From an uncultured Draconibacterium sp. (lineage in GTDB: Bacteria; Bacteroidota; Bacteroidia; Bacteroidales; Prolixibacteraceae), in assembly GCF_963675585.1 (NCBI RefSeq), contig NZ_OY776411.1, positions 5,001 to 69,000 of the forward strand: a stretch of 64,000 nucleotides of DNA, written 5' to 3'. The position numbers were made by a program, and so were the translations under genes. The notes beneath the pieces were generated by a model. The model saw only the letters and a list, made by a program, of their open reading frames with translations, was not told where the DNA came from and searched no databases. Position 1 is the first letter of the stretch. Each line of letters starts with the position of its first letter. Below, in pieces: positions 45,061 to 53,103 of this stretch.

Positions 45061-46512
45061 ATGTTTGATTTAAGTCATTTCTGGGGTTGGATTTATATGT
45101 TATTTCTGATAACTGCAATTCCTGTTGCTTTAATGATCATACTAGAGAAACGCTCACCCTTTAAAACGGCGGCCTGGCTAATGGTTTTAATTTTGGTTCC
45201 CATATTCGGAATTCTGTTTTTTGTTGTTTTTGGGCAGGAGTACCGCAAAACAAAAAAATTCTCGCGGAAAGGACTTAAAGGATTAAATAAATTACGAACG
45301 TTGGCATCGGAGCAATTGCGCGAAATTGGCAAAACGCATCCTGAACCTGATCATGAAATTCTCGCAAACGAAAACATAATTAAATTACTTTTAAACAACT
45401 CAAACACGCTTTTAACTACCGGCAATCAGGTTGAGCTTTTAAAAGACGGCGAAAAAACGTTTGAAGCTATTTTTACCGAAATTGAAGCAGCCCGTCATCA
45501 CATTCATCTGGAATATTACATATTTTCGGACGATAAAATTGGTAGCCGCTTAAAAGAAATACTTGTCAGAAAACGAGCCCAGGGCGTGGAAGTTCGTATA
45601 ATAGTTGACGATGTTGGAAGCTGGGATTTGCGAAAAAAATATTTTGCGGATTTACGGGTAAAAGGAATAGAAATCTTTCCTTTTATGGAAGTTCGTTTTC
45701 CTCGTTTAACTTCGCGTGTAAACTACCGGAACCACCGTAAAATTGTAATTATTGATGGCAAAATTGGTTTTATTGGAGGAATAAACATTGCCGACCGTTA
45801 TGTGGAAGGAATGCCAAAACTGGGGCACTGGCGCGATACACATTTGCAACTAAAAGGCGATGCAGCAGCCTGTTTACAAGTAATTTTTGCTGCCGACTGG
45901 TATTTTGTTTCACATAAAAACATATACGGGTACAGGTATTTTCCAAAGTTTACCGAGGCGGCGGGAACACCTATTCAGATATCGGCCAGCGGACCGGATT
46001 ACAACTGGGAAGCCATTGCACAGGCTTTTTTTGTGGCCATTAGCAATGCGCAGAAAAAAATATACCTGGTTACTCCTTATTTAATGCCTCCGCAGGCATT
46101 GCTCACCGCTTTGCAAACGGCAGCACTTAGCAACGTAGATGTGCGAATTATTATCCCCGAAAAATCGGATGCACGTTTGTCAAAATGGTGTTCGTTTTCG
46201 TATGTCGAGCAATTGCTCGAAGCGGGAGTCCGAATCTACTTTTATCAGAATGGTTTTATACACAGCAAATACCTGTTGGTTGACGATTCTTTTTCCAGTG
46301 TAGGCACCAGTAACTTTGATTTTAGAAGTTTTGAAACCAATTTTGAAGCCAATGCATTTATATACAACCGTGCGTTTTCGAAAAAACTGCAAGCGCATTT
46401 TATGGATGATTTACAAAATTCGCGCGAAATAGAATTGCCTCAGTGGCAGCAACGCTCCACATTGTTTAAAGTGCGCGAATCGCTGGCACATATTGTTAGT
46501 CCAATGTTTTAG
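45061..46512 (+). CDS. cls: Cardiolipin synthase (phospholipase D family)
   Basis: A 483-residue membrane enzyme that joins two phosphatidylglycerols into cardiolipin. Two transmembrane segments near the start (WIYMLFLITAIPVALMIIL, TAAWLMVLILVPIFGILFF) precede two HKD motifs, NHRKIVIIDGKIGFIGG and HSKYLLVDDSFSSVGTSNFD. The frame is open upstream to 44836, but that region overlaps the opposite-strand lipoprotein gene and lacks a likely start, so ATG at 45061 is used. Full length for the Cls family. Confidence 0.92.
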   Translation: MFDLSHFWGWIYMLFLITAIPVALMIILEKRSPFKTAAWLMVLILVPIFGILFFVVFGQEYRKTKKFSRKGLKGLNKLRTLASEQLREIGKTHPEPDHEILANENIIKLLLNNSNTLLTTGNQVELLKDGEKTFEAIFTEIEAARHHIHLEYYIFSDDKIGSRLKEILVRKRAQGVEVRIIVDDVGSWDLRKKYFADLRVKGIEIFPFMEVRFPRLTSRVNYRNHRKIVIIDGKIGFIGGINIADRYVEGMPKLGHWRDTHLQLKGDAAACLQVIFAADWYFVSHKNIYGYRYFPKFTEAAGTPIQISASGPDYNWEAIAQAFFVAISNAQKKIYLVTPYLMPPQALLTALQTAALSNVDVRIIIPEKSDARLSKWCSFSYVEQLLEAGVRIYFYQNGFIHSKYLLVDDSFSSVGTSNFDFRSFETNFEANAFIYNRAFSKKLQAHFMDDLQNSREIELPQWQQRSTLFKVRESLAHIVSPMF

Positions 46513-46550
46513 AAGAAGACAGAAGTTGGAAGACAGAAGTTAGAAGTCCG
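46511..46550. repeat. Heptanucleotide array downstream of cls
   Basis: Units AGAAGAC, AGAAGTT, GGAAGAC, AGAAGTT and AGAAGTC run at exact 7-bp spacing after the cls stop codon, directly before the 21-bp array. Confidence 0.65.
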
Positions 46551-46552
46551 TG

Positions 46553-46833
46553 CCTCGTTTTTTTGTTATATCCCCCAAGGGGATTATTATGTGCCCCAAC
46601 ATTTTTGCATCGTGCCCCCTGGGGATAGCTTTATGCCCCAATATTTTTGCGTTGTGCCCCAAGGGGATCGCTCTTCGAAAACAGGGGCAGATAAGATGCC
46701 CCAAGGGGATGGCTTTGTGCCTCATCTTTTTTGCGTTGTGCCCCGAGGGGATCGTTTCGTGCCCCTTGGGGACGGCTTTGTGAAAACAGGGGATAATCTT
46801 TCGCCCCCGGGGGATAATCCTGAACCCCTAATC
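46553..46833. repeat. 21-bp-period array of CCCC-NN-GGGG dyads
   Basis: Thirteen units start at 46573, 46594, 46615, 46636, 46657, 46678, 46699, 46720, 46741, 46762, 46783, 46804 and 46825, each exactly 21 bp apart, with one more at 46553 offset by one base in a T-run. Seven units hold a full dyad CCCC-NN-GGGG; others keep only the CCCC half with an ATTTTTGC tail, or only the GGGG half after GAAAACA. Types largely alternate, giving a 42-bp super-period. Because 21 is divisible by three, short open frames with heptapeptide repeats appear on both strands. I see no start signal and do not call a gene. The rest of the 370-bp gap to 46883 is empty. Confidence 0.85.
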
Positions 46834-46882
46834 AAAAGTTCAGCTAAAAATGTACTGATTGTTGTGCACTTAGGGGCTCAGT

Positions 46883-47830
46883 TTAAAACGGCAGTTTCCC
46901 CAAATCCAGGTTTCCACCAGATAGAATAATACCCACTTTTTTATTCCGAACATCCACTTTCCCTTCGAGAATTGCTGCCAAAGGAACTGCCGATGAAGGC
47001 TCAATAATAATTTTCATCCGTTCCCAAATCATACGCATGGCAGCCACAATACTTTCTTCTGAAACCGTCACCACGTCATCCACTTTGTCTAAAACAATTG
47101 AAAAGTTACGTTCACCCAGCGAGGTTAAAAGTCCGTCGGCTATCGTTTTTGGATTTTCAGATGGCACCCACTTTTTGGTATGAAATGAACGAAAAGCATC
47201 GTCAGCACCTGCAGGTTCGGCTGCAATTACTTTGCAGTTGGGCAATAATTGTTTTGTCGAAATGGCAGTACCGCTTAATAAACCGCCCCCTCCCACCGGG
47301 GCCATAATCACATCAAATTCACCTTTGTCTTCAATTAATTCCTTTGCTGCTGTTCCTTGTCCGGCAATCACATTAAAATTATTGTAGGGATGAATTTCGG
47401 TGGCACCAGTTGCTTCAATTACATTTGCCAAAGTACTTTCGCGAGCCTGTAAAGTAGGTTTGCAAAAGGTAATTTTTGCTCCGTAACCGGCCACTGCCTT
47501 CTTTTTAATTTCAGGCGAATTTTCGGGCATTACAATGTGCGCTGCAATTCCCCGCATTCGTGCAGCCAGTGCCAAAGCAGCCGCGTGATTTCCGGAAGAG
47601 TGTGTGGCTACTCCTTTTTGTGCCTCTTCTTCCGATAAGGAAAATACAGCATTACAAGCCCCACGGAATTTAAACGCACCTACTTTCTGCAGGTTTTCGC
47701 ACTTAAAATACAAGTCTGCACCCACAATATCATTAATGCTTGCAGAAGTTAAAACAGGAGTACAATGTGCGTATTTTGCTACAATAAGGTGTGCTTTTTC
47801 AACATCGGAATAAGCAGGAATGTCTATCAT
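46883..47830 (-). CDS. Threonine/serine dehydratase-like PLP enzyme
   Basis: A 315-residue fold-type II PLP enzyme. The lysine Schiff-base motif is VGAFKFRGACNAV, the phosphate-binding glycine loop is PVGGGGLLSG, and SSGNHAAALALAARM holds the SxGN substrate loop. It lacks the C-terminal ACT-like regulatory domain of biosynthetic IlvA, so it is of the short catabolic threonine dehydratase or serine racemase type. It is 1 bp from the PrsW-like gene upstream. Either dehydratase or racemase activity is possible. Confidence 0.88.
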   Translation of the reverse strand: MIDIPAYSDVEKAHLIVAKYAHCTPVLTSASINDIVGADLYFKCENLQKVGAFKFRGACNAVFSLSEEEAQKGVATHSSGNHAAALALAARMRGIAAHIVMPENSPEIKKKAVAGYGAKITFCKPTLQARESTLANVIEATGATEIHPYNNFNVIAGQGTAAKELIEDKGEFDVIMAPVGGGGLLSGTAISTKQLLPNCKVIAAEPAGADDAFRSFHTKKWVPSENPKTIADGLLTSLGERNFSIVLDKVDDVVTVSEESIVAAMRMIWERMKIIIEPSSAVPLAAILEGKVDVRNKKVGIILSGGNLDLGKLPF

Positions 47831-47831
47831 C

Positions 47832-48530
47832 TTATTTTGACAATTTTTCGTTTAACAAATCGTAGTCGGTATTATAAATCGATTGTTTCGACAACACTTT
47901 CATTCTTTTCAATCCCGAAACATACAGGTAAATCACAAATGCAATAAAAGCAATGGTCAGCCAATCGATTCCTGTAAACAGGATAAAATCATAAATTCCG
48001 TGCAGCAAAATAGGGAAAGCTAGTGCCTTCAATTTTAAGCTGGCCTGTTCTTTTTGATAAAACTTTGCGAGGCCAAAATAAAACCCCATTGTTATACCAA
48101 ATATTGCATGGGCCGGAACCGCAGTGATCGCCCGTGCAATGCCGGTACTCAGCCCGCCATCCATTACATACATTACATTTTCAACCGCTGCAAAACCCAA
48201 GGATACATACACCGCATACACAATACCATCAAATTTTTCGTTGAATTCGGGACTGCGCCATATTAAAACGTAAAGCGCTATAAACTTCCAAAGCTCCTCT
48301 GAAAAAGCTGCCACCACAAAAGCTTTCCAGGCTGCAGCCGTTAATCCATAAAACAGCCCGGTAAACGAACTTAAAAATGTTTCGAGAAACAAAACCGGGA
48401 TTACAGTTAATCCGCCTGCCAGCAAAGCAAACAGCAAAAGCCGGATGGGTTCCTTTTCGTATTTATCGCGGATATAAATGTAGGCAGCAATTATTACCAC
48501 CGGAGCTAGAGCAAGAATGAGTAGGTTCAT
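47832..48530 (-). CDS. PrsW-family intramembrane metalloprotease
   Basis: A 232-residue membrane protein with about seven hydrophobic segments. PrsW motifs are present: the glutamate pair in AAFSEELWKFIALY, the histidine in VPAHAIFGITMGFYFG, and HGIYDF in the last helices. PrsW cleaves anti-sigma factors in Bacillus; here the substrate is not known, although an ECF sigma factor with a membrane partner is encoded 3 kb away. It lies 8 bp from the SMP-30 gene and 1 bp from the dehydratase, so the three genes form one operon. Confidence 0.88.
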   Translation of the reverse strand: MNLLILALAPVVIIAAYIYIRDKYEKEPIRLLLFALLAGGLTVIPVLFLETFLSSFTGLFYGLTAAAWKAFVVAAFSEELWKFIALYVLIWRSPEFNEKFDGIVYAVYVSLGFAAVENVMYVMDGGLSTGIARAITAVPAHAIFGITMGFYFGLAKFYQKEQASLKLKALAFPILLHGIYDFILFTGIDWLTIAFIAFVIYLYVSGLKRMKVLSKQSIYNTDYDLLNEKLSK

Positions 48531-48538
48531 ATACGAAA

Positions 48539-49483
48539 TTAATTAGTATCGTTGAAAAAGAAAGCTTCCACACCTTTTACACCCAGCCGGGTCTTAAAAA
48601 CTCCACCTGCACTTGGAAATTTGGCAAGCTCTTCTTCGCTTGTTGATTCGCGGGCTGTTGTTATATAAAGTGTTCCCAAATCGTCGTCGCCAAAGGCACA
48701 CGAAGTTACATTTTTAGCTGGCACATCAATTGTACGAATCAATACCCCGGTTTCAGGATTCCAGCAGGCAACTGCTGAGCCTCCCCAAAGAGCCACCCAG
48801 ATATTTCCATCGTCATCAATGGTCATTCCATCGGGCGAGCCCATTTCTTCGGGAACTTCAACAGCAGTTTTCGGATTGCCGATTTCGCCGGTTTCATTGT
48901 TGTAATCGTAAGCCACCACTTTTTGCGTAGGTGTATCAATGTAGTACATTTTTGTTTTATCGCGCGACCATACAATCCCGTTTGAGATGCTTACGTTTTC
49001 AATCATTTTATGAATGGTTGTATCCCGGTCGAGCCGGTAAAGTGCCGCCACACCTTTTTCGCCGGTGGTACTTAAAGTACCTGCCCAGAATCTTCCTGCC
49101 GGATCACATTTTCCATCGTTAAAGCGGTTGTCTGGCAAATCGGCCTCCGGATCGACAAGTAATTTCTTAGAGCCGGTTTTTGTATCGAAAGCATAAATGC
49201 CATTTTGTAAAGCCACCAACACATAGCCCGTTTCCGTGGGAACTACAGTGCCTATCATTTGTCCGGTTAACATTTCTCGATTGCTTCCGGTAAGTGGATT
49301 GTAAAAATTCAGGATTTTCCCTTTAATGTTAATCCACATCAACTCACCGGTTTTATAATTCCAGATTGCCCCCTCGCCCAAAGTCGATTTTGAATCAATC
49401 ACCAATTCCACTTCAGCCGTATTTTGTCTTAAACAAGCGACTAAATTCAATAGTACAATTCCAATTAGAAGGATTTTTTTCAT
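48539..49483 (-). CDS. SMP-30/gluconolactonase-family lipoprotein
   Basis: A 314-residue six-bladed propeller, probably exported: the start MKKILLIGIVLLNLVACLRQ has the lipobox-like LVAC. Family signatures are LGEGAIWNYKTGELMWINI, RFNDGKCDPAGRFWAGTLS, SNGIVWSRDKTKMYYIDTP and GSPDGMTIDDDGNIWVALWGG, including the metal-binding Glu, Asn and Asp positions. Likely a calcium- or zinc-dependent sugar lactonase. It starts the three-gene operon with the PrsW-like and dehydratase genes. Confidence 0.9.
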   Translation of the reverse strand: MKKILLIGIVLLNLVACLRQNTAEVELVIDSKSTLGEGAIWNYKTGELMWINIKGKILNFYNPLTGSNREMLTGQMIGTVVPTETGYVLVALQNGIYAFDTKTGSKKLLVDPEADLPDNRFNDGKCDPAGRFWAGTLSTTGEKGVAALYRLDRDTTIHKMIENVSISNGIVWSRDKTKMYYIDTPTQKVVAYDYNNETGEIGNPKTAVEVPEEMGSPDGMTIDDDGNIWVALWGGSAVACWNPETGVLIRTIDVPAKNVTSCAFGDDDLGTLYITTARESTSEEELAKFPSAGGVFKTRLGVKGVEAFFFNDTN

Positions 49484-49487
49484 GCTA

Positions 49488-49620
49488 TTTGATTCTGGAT
49501 GCTGGATACTTGATTCTGGATTCTGGATTCTTGATTCTGGATATTTGATACTTGATGCTGGATGATGGATGCTGGATACTGGATATTTGATACTGGATGC
49601 TGGATGTTGGATGCTGTAGC
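49488..49620. repeat. Heptanucleotide array I, consensus CTGGATN
   Basis: Nineteen consecutive 7-bp units without a phase break, such as CTGGATG, CTGGATA, CTTGATT, CTGGATT, TTTGATA and CTGGATG. It begins at the start region of the SMP-30 gene (49483) and fills the gap upstream of it. Confidence 0.85.
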
Positions 49621-49622
49621 TT

Positions 49623-49734
49623 TCTGAACTCTGAACTCTGAACTCTAAACTCTGAACTCTAAACTCTAAACTCTGAACCCTGAACTTTGAACTCTAAACC
49701 CTGAACTTTGAACTCTAAACCCTGAACTCTAAAC
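49623..49734. repeat. Heptanucleotide array II, consensus TCTGAAC
   Basis: Sixteen consecutive 7-bp units, mixing TCTGAAC, TCTAAAC, CCTGAAC and TTTGAAC, follow array I directly and run to within three bases of the punA stop (49737). Two different consensus units with the same period lie back to back. The 253-bp gap holds nothing else that I can see. Confidence 0.85.
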
Positions 49735-49736
49735 TT

Positions 49737-50549
49737 CTACAAACTCTGAATCAGCTCTTTCATAATCAGTGTCATTTTAGGCTCAGCTTTCATGGCCACT
49801 TCCTGCACTTCTTCATGCGATATTTCCACAATTTCGCCGGGCACACCACTGTCGGTAACTATTGAAATACCAAACACTTTAATGTCCATATGAACGGCAA
49901 CAATCACCTCAGGCACTGTCGACATTCCCACCACATCGGCACCTAAAATCCTGAACATTTTATATTCGGCAGGAGTTTCAAAAGTTGGCCCCGAAACACC
50001 CACATAAACACCTTCTTTCACATCGATATTATGTTGCAGTGCAATTAATTTGGCTTTGTTTCGCAAACGCTGGTCGTAACATTTACTCATGTCGGGGAAA
50101 CGTGGCCCCAGATCCTTGTTGTTTTTTCCACGCAGCGGATGATCGGGAAAAAAGTTGATGTGATCGTTAATAACCACAATCTCACCCACTTTCCAATCCG
50201 GATTTAAACCACCGCTCGCATTCGATACAAACAAGTGTGTAATTCCCACATATTTTAGCACACGCACCGGGAAAGTTACTTCTTTCATATCGTAACCTTC
50301 GTAATAATGGAAACGGCCCTGCATTGCCAATACTTCCTTATCTCCCAGCTTACCATAAATTAAACGACCTGCATGACCATCAACGGTTGAAACAGGAAAA
50401 TTAGGTATTTCGTTGTATGGAATCGAATCAATAATTTCAATTTCGTTCACCAAACCACCCAGCCCGGTTCCTAAGATAATACCTACCTCAGGACTTGCCT
50501 GAATTCTTTCTTTTATGAAGCTCGCGGTTGCTTTTATTTTCTCCAACAT
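49737..50549 (-). CDS. punA: Purine nucleoside phosphorylase
   Basis: A 270-residue trimeric-type PNP that splits inosine and guanosine for purine salvage. The N-terminal phosphate site is VGIILGTGLGGLV, followed by FHYYEGYDM, SNASGGLNPDW and the catalytic GPTFETPAEYKMFRILGADVVGMST. The conserved start (MLEKIKATASFIKERI) lies within the last 62 bases of lpxK in a different frame, so the two genes overlap. Downstream are the heptanucleotide arrays. Confidence 0.93.
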   Translation of the reverse strand: MLEKIKATASFIKERIQASPEVGIILGTGLGGLVNEIEIIDSIPYNEIPNFPVSTVDGHAGRLIYGKLGDKEVLAMQGRFHYYEGYDMKEVTFPVRVLKYVGITHLFVSNASGGLNPDWKVGEIVVINDHINFFPDHPLRGKNNKDLGPRFPDMSKCYDQRLRNKAKLIALQHNIDVKEGVYVGVSGPTFETPAEYKMFRILGADVVGMSTVPEVIVAVHMDIKVFGISIVTDSGVPGEIVEISHEEVQEVAMKAEPKMTLIMKELIQSL

Positions 50550-51591
50550 AATTTAAAATCTTTTTATTAAACGATTTTTTTTCCTCATCGAGGAATTTTA
50601 CCTGAACCGGTAAATAATACAAAACGCTTTTAAATTCATCCGTTAGTCCTGAATTATTTTTTAAACGCATTGAATCCTTTTCGGTTGTAATAATTATCTT
50701 TTTTTCTGCTTTGAGGGCAGCAAATTTATTTAGTATGGTTTGAATATCCTGTGCCGAATAATTGTAATGATCGGGGAAAGTCAGTGTTTCAATCCTTTTT
50801 GAAAAGTGGCGTAAATATTTTTCGATCAATTTTGGCGATGCAATTCCGGTAAGCAGCAAAACAGCATGTTTCTTTTCCTTATAAAAGCCGGCATCCAGCG
50901 ATTCAGCATCAAAAACAGGCAGCAGTTTATCGTATTCCAGTTTTGTAAAATACAATTTCTGATAAGGAAACAATCCAACATCGTTGCTTAAAATCCGACG
51001 CATTATTGGTGTAACCTCGTCGGGGCATTTTGTAAAAATAATAATGTTGGCCCGCCTCATCTGGTGAACACTTTCTCGCAGGCGCCCCATGGGCAAAAGA
51101 TGATCTTCTTTTATCTGGCGGTTGTAATCAATCAACAGGATATTAAGCCCCGGCGATATTCGACGGTGTTGAAAGGCATCGTCGAGTAAAACTACATCGG
51201 GTGCTTTTGCTTCTGAAGCCAGCAATTTTTCAACTCCCACAACCCGGTTTTCGCACACCGAAACGGTTACATCTTTGTATTTATTTTTAATCTGCAAGGG
51301 TTCGTCGCCCACTTCAATGGCGGTAGAATTGGACTCAACATACCTAAATCCTTTGGTTTTTCGTTTGTAACCGCGACTTAAAGTAGCCACTTCGTATTTT
51401 TCTTTCAGCAATTTTACCAGATATTCTACGTGCGGCGTTTTCCCGGTTCCCCCAACTGTAATGTTACCAATCGAAATGACAGGCACATCAAATTCGGTCG
51501 ATTTCAGGATGTTTAGATCGTAGGCACGGTTTCGCAAATACATAACAAAACCATACAATAAAGAAAGAGGATACAGGAATATTTTGACCAT
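50488..51591 (-). CDS. lpxK: Tetraacyldisaccharide 4'-kinase LpxK
   Basis: A 367-residue membrane-associated kinase that phosphorylates the lipid A disaccharide at position 4'. The P-loop is ITVGGTGKTPHVEYL, DEPLQIKNKYKDVTVSV is the usual GDEP segment, and the DDAFQHRRI motif is present. The lysine-rich C-terminus (RELHKRKNSGKS) overlaps the start of punA by 62 nt. The N-terminal hydrophobic stretch MVKIFLYPLSLLYGFVMYLRN is the membrane contact. Confidence 0.93.
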   Translation of the reverse strand: MVKIFLYPLSLLYGFVMYLRNRAYDLNILKSTEFDVPVISIGNITVGGTGKTPHVEYLVKLLKEKYEVATLSRGYKRKTKGFRYVESNSTAIEVGDEPLQIKNKYKDVTVSVCENRVVGVEKLLASEAKAPDVVLLDDAFQHRRISPGLNILLIDYNRQIKEDHLLPMGRLRESVHQMRRANIIIFTKCPDEVTPIMRRILSNDVGLFPYQKLYFTKLEYDKLLPVFDAESLDAGFYKEKKHAVLLLTGIASPKLIEKYLRHFSKRIETLTFPDHYNYSAQDIQTILNKFAALKAEKKIIITTEKDSMRLKNNSGLTDEFKSVLYYLPVQVKFLDEEKKSFNKKILNYVGENKSNRELHKRKNSGKS

Positions 51592-51786
51592 TTATGCAGT
51601 TATTCAAATAGAAAACGAAGATAAGAAACAAGCAGGTAAATAAAAACAATCTCCGGGAAAGAATTGCTCCAGAGGGAAAATGGCGGTGACGGAAATTTAA
51701 AATTCATATTAACTATATAATTATTATCTTTTGTTGTGATTTTTCATCCTTTTTTTACGACTAATGGGTCAAAGAGCAAATCAAAA

Positions 51787-52278
51787 ATGATTGATAAAAA
51801 TTTAACGAATAACTTTCTGGAATTAGTCGAAGAAAACAAAAAACTGATTTACAAGGTCAGCCACATGTACTGTAATTCCCCAACGGAGCGAAACGACCTC
51901 TTTCAGGAAATAGTAACTAATCTGTGGAAGGGATTTCCTCAGTTTAAAGGTCTTTCAAAATTCAGCACATGGGCGTATAGGATCTCAATCAACACAGCCA
52001 TTTCATGGTTTCGTGATTATTCGAATCACCGAAATTATATTGAATACACAGATTTTGTACCGAACATGACTGACGACTGTGAATTGGACGAACTGACGGA
52101 TACCTTATTTAATGCCATTGAACATTTAGGGAAAATTGATAAAGCAATCATCTTACTTCAGCTCGACGGATATTCGTACGATGATATTGCCGAGATTATC
52201 GGAATTTCCAAAACCAATGTGGCTACCAAAATCAATCGTTTAAAGCTCAAATTAAAAAGTCATTTGTCAAACAATTAA
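51787..52278 (+). CDS. ECF-type RNA polymerase sigma factor
   Basis: A 163-residue sigma-70-family factor with region 2 (EENKKLIYKVSHMYC, then DLFQEIVTNLWKGFPQF, FSTWAYRISINTAISWFRD) and region 4 (HLGKIDKAIILLQLDGYSYDDIAEIIGISKTNVATKINRLKLKL). The ATG at 51787 (MIDKNLTNNF) is used; the frame extends upstream to 51736 without a better start. It lies 10 bp before a small membrane protein gene that may act as its partner or regulator. Its target promoters are unknown. Confidence 0.9.
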   Translation: MIDKNLTNNFLELVEENKKLIYKVSHMYCNSPTERNDLFQEIVTNLWKGFPQFKGLSKFSTWAYRISINTAISWFRDYSNHRNYIEYTDFVPNMTDDCELDELTDTLFNAIEHLGKIDKAIILLQLDGYSYDDIAEIIGISKTNVATKINRLKLKLKSHLSNN

Positions 52279-52288
52279 ACAATTTATC

Positions 52289-52885
52289 ATGGAATACGCA
52301 GAACTGGAACAACTCTGGAAAACATACGACAGCAAACTGAACCATTTAGAAAGACTAAATAAAAGACTAATGGTTGAAACCTTATCAAGAAAGCCACAAA
52401 AGAGAATTAACTGGCTGCAATACAAAAATTACTACGGACTTATTATGGCACCCATCATTCTTATTTTTGCTTTGCATCCACAAATACAAGCAGGCAGTTT
52501 GGATGATGCAAAATTTGTTGCCGGAATAGTACTTCTACTCGTATTGATTGGGTATAACACATGGCATTTTATAACAATGATTAATAAACTGAAAAAAGTG
52601 GATTTAATAAATGACTCGGTTATTAAATCAGCCGATCGCTTAAACGATTATAAAAGTAGGTTTATAGCGAGATTTAAATCGGTGTATGTATCCATGCCAG
52701 TAACACTGGCAGGTGTACTTTTAATTGCTTGGGAAGATTTACACTTTGGGCAGAACCTGTATATTTTGATTATATTCTTAAGCCTGTTCACTGTTATTTG
52801 GGGAAACAAACAACTTCAGGTATTCAAAAAAAGAATGAATAAACTGGTACACGACATTAACGAATTAAACGAATACAAAGAATAA
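52289..52885 (+). CDS. Small membrane protein downstream of the ECF sigma factor
   Basis: A 198-residue protein with two pairs of hydrophobic segments (YYGLIMAPIILIFALHP, FVAGIVLLLVLIGYNTWHF; then SMPVTLAGVLLIAW, LYILIIFLSLFTVIW) and charged ends. No signal peptide. The N-terminal cytoplasmic part (LEQLWKTYDSKLNHLERLNKRL) is helical and could contact the sigma factor. Its co-translation with the sigma gene suggests an anti-sigma role, but no known anti-sigma domain (zinc or FecR type) is seen. Confidence 0.8.
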   Translation: MEYAELEQLWKTYDSKLNHLERLNKRLMVETLSRKPQKRINWLQYKNYYGLIMAPIILIFALHPQIQAGSLDDAKFVAGIVLLLVLIGYNTWHFITMINKLKKVDLINDSVIKSADRLNDYKSRFIARFKSVYVSMPVTLAGVLLIAWEDLHFGQNLYILIIFLSLFTVIWGNKQLQVFKKRMNKLVHDINELNEYKE

Positions 52886-53001
52886 TTCGGCCAATTTCAA
52901 AAGCTTATAGATTTTCTTTTCTTGTAAAAACTTGCTCTACTCCCGCAAGATTCTAACGTTTGTTTATAAATAGGAAGGCAATAAGATAGCGCGTTAGCAG
53001 A

Positions 53002-53042
53002 AAAAAAGGATCCGATCTTTTTGAAAGATCGGATCCTTTTTT
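53002..53042. repeat. REP hairpin R4, distant copy
   Basis: Core GGATCCGATC / GATCGGATCC with inner pairs TTT / AAA, loop TTG, and A- and T-tracts outside. It lies 16 kb from the RAYT gene, in the gap between the membrane protein gene and sppA, and could act as a terminator for both. Confidence 0.8.
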
Positions 53043-53069
53043 CCCTGGTAGCGCAGTCAACAGAATTCT

Positions 53070-53103
53070 TCTTGCTTCCAACTTCTGCCTTCTAACTTCT
53101 GCC
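53070..53103. repeat. Short heptanucleotide array at the 3' end of sppA
   Basis: Units CTTCCAA, CTTCTGC, CTTCTAA and CTTCTGC at 7-bp spacing abut the sppA stop codon. On the other strand they read as the GGAAG/AGAAG type seen near 46511. Confidence 0.6.

Noticed and set aside
46553-46833. CRISPR array
   Set aside because: Units are directly adjacent with no unique spacers, and no cas gene is near. The same reasoning excludes the heptanucleotide arrays at 49488-49734.
46540-46929. Short frames with heptapeptide repeats on both strands over the 21-bp array
   Set aside because: They follow from a 21-bp repeat that is a multiple of three. There is no ribosome site or signal, and more than one frame is open, so no gene is called; the array is kept as a finding.
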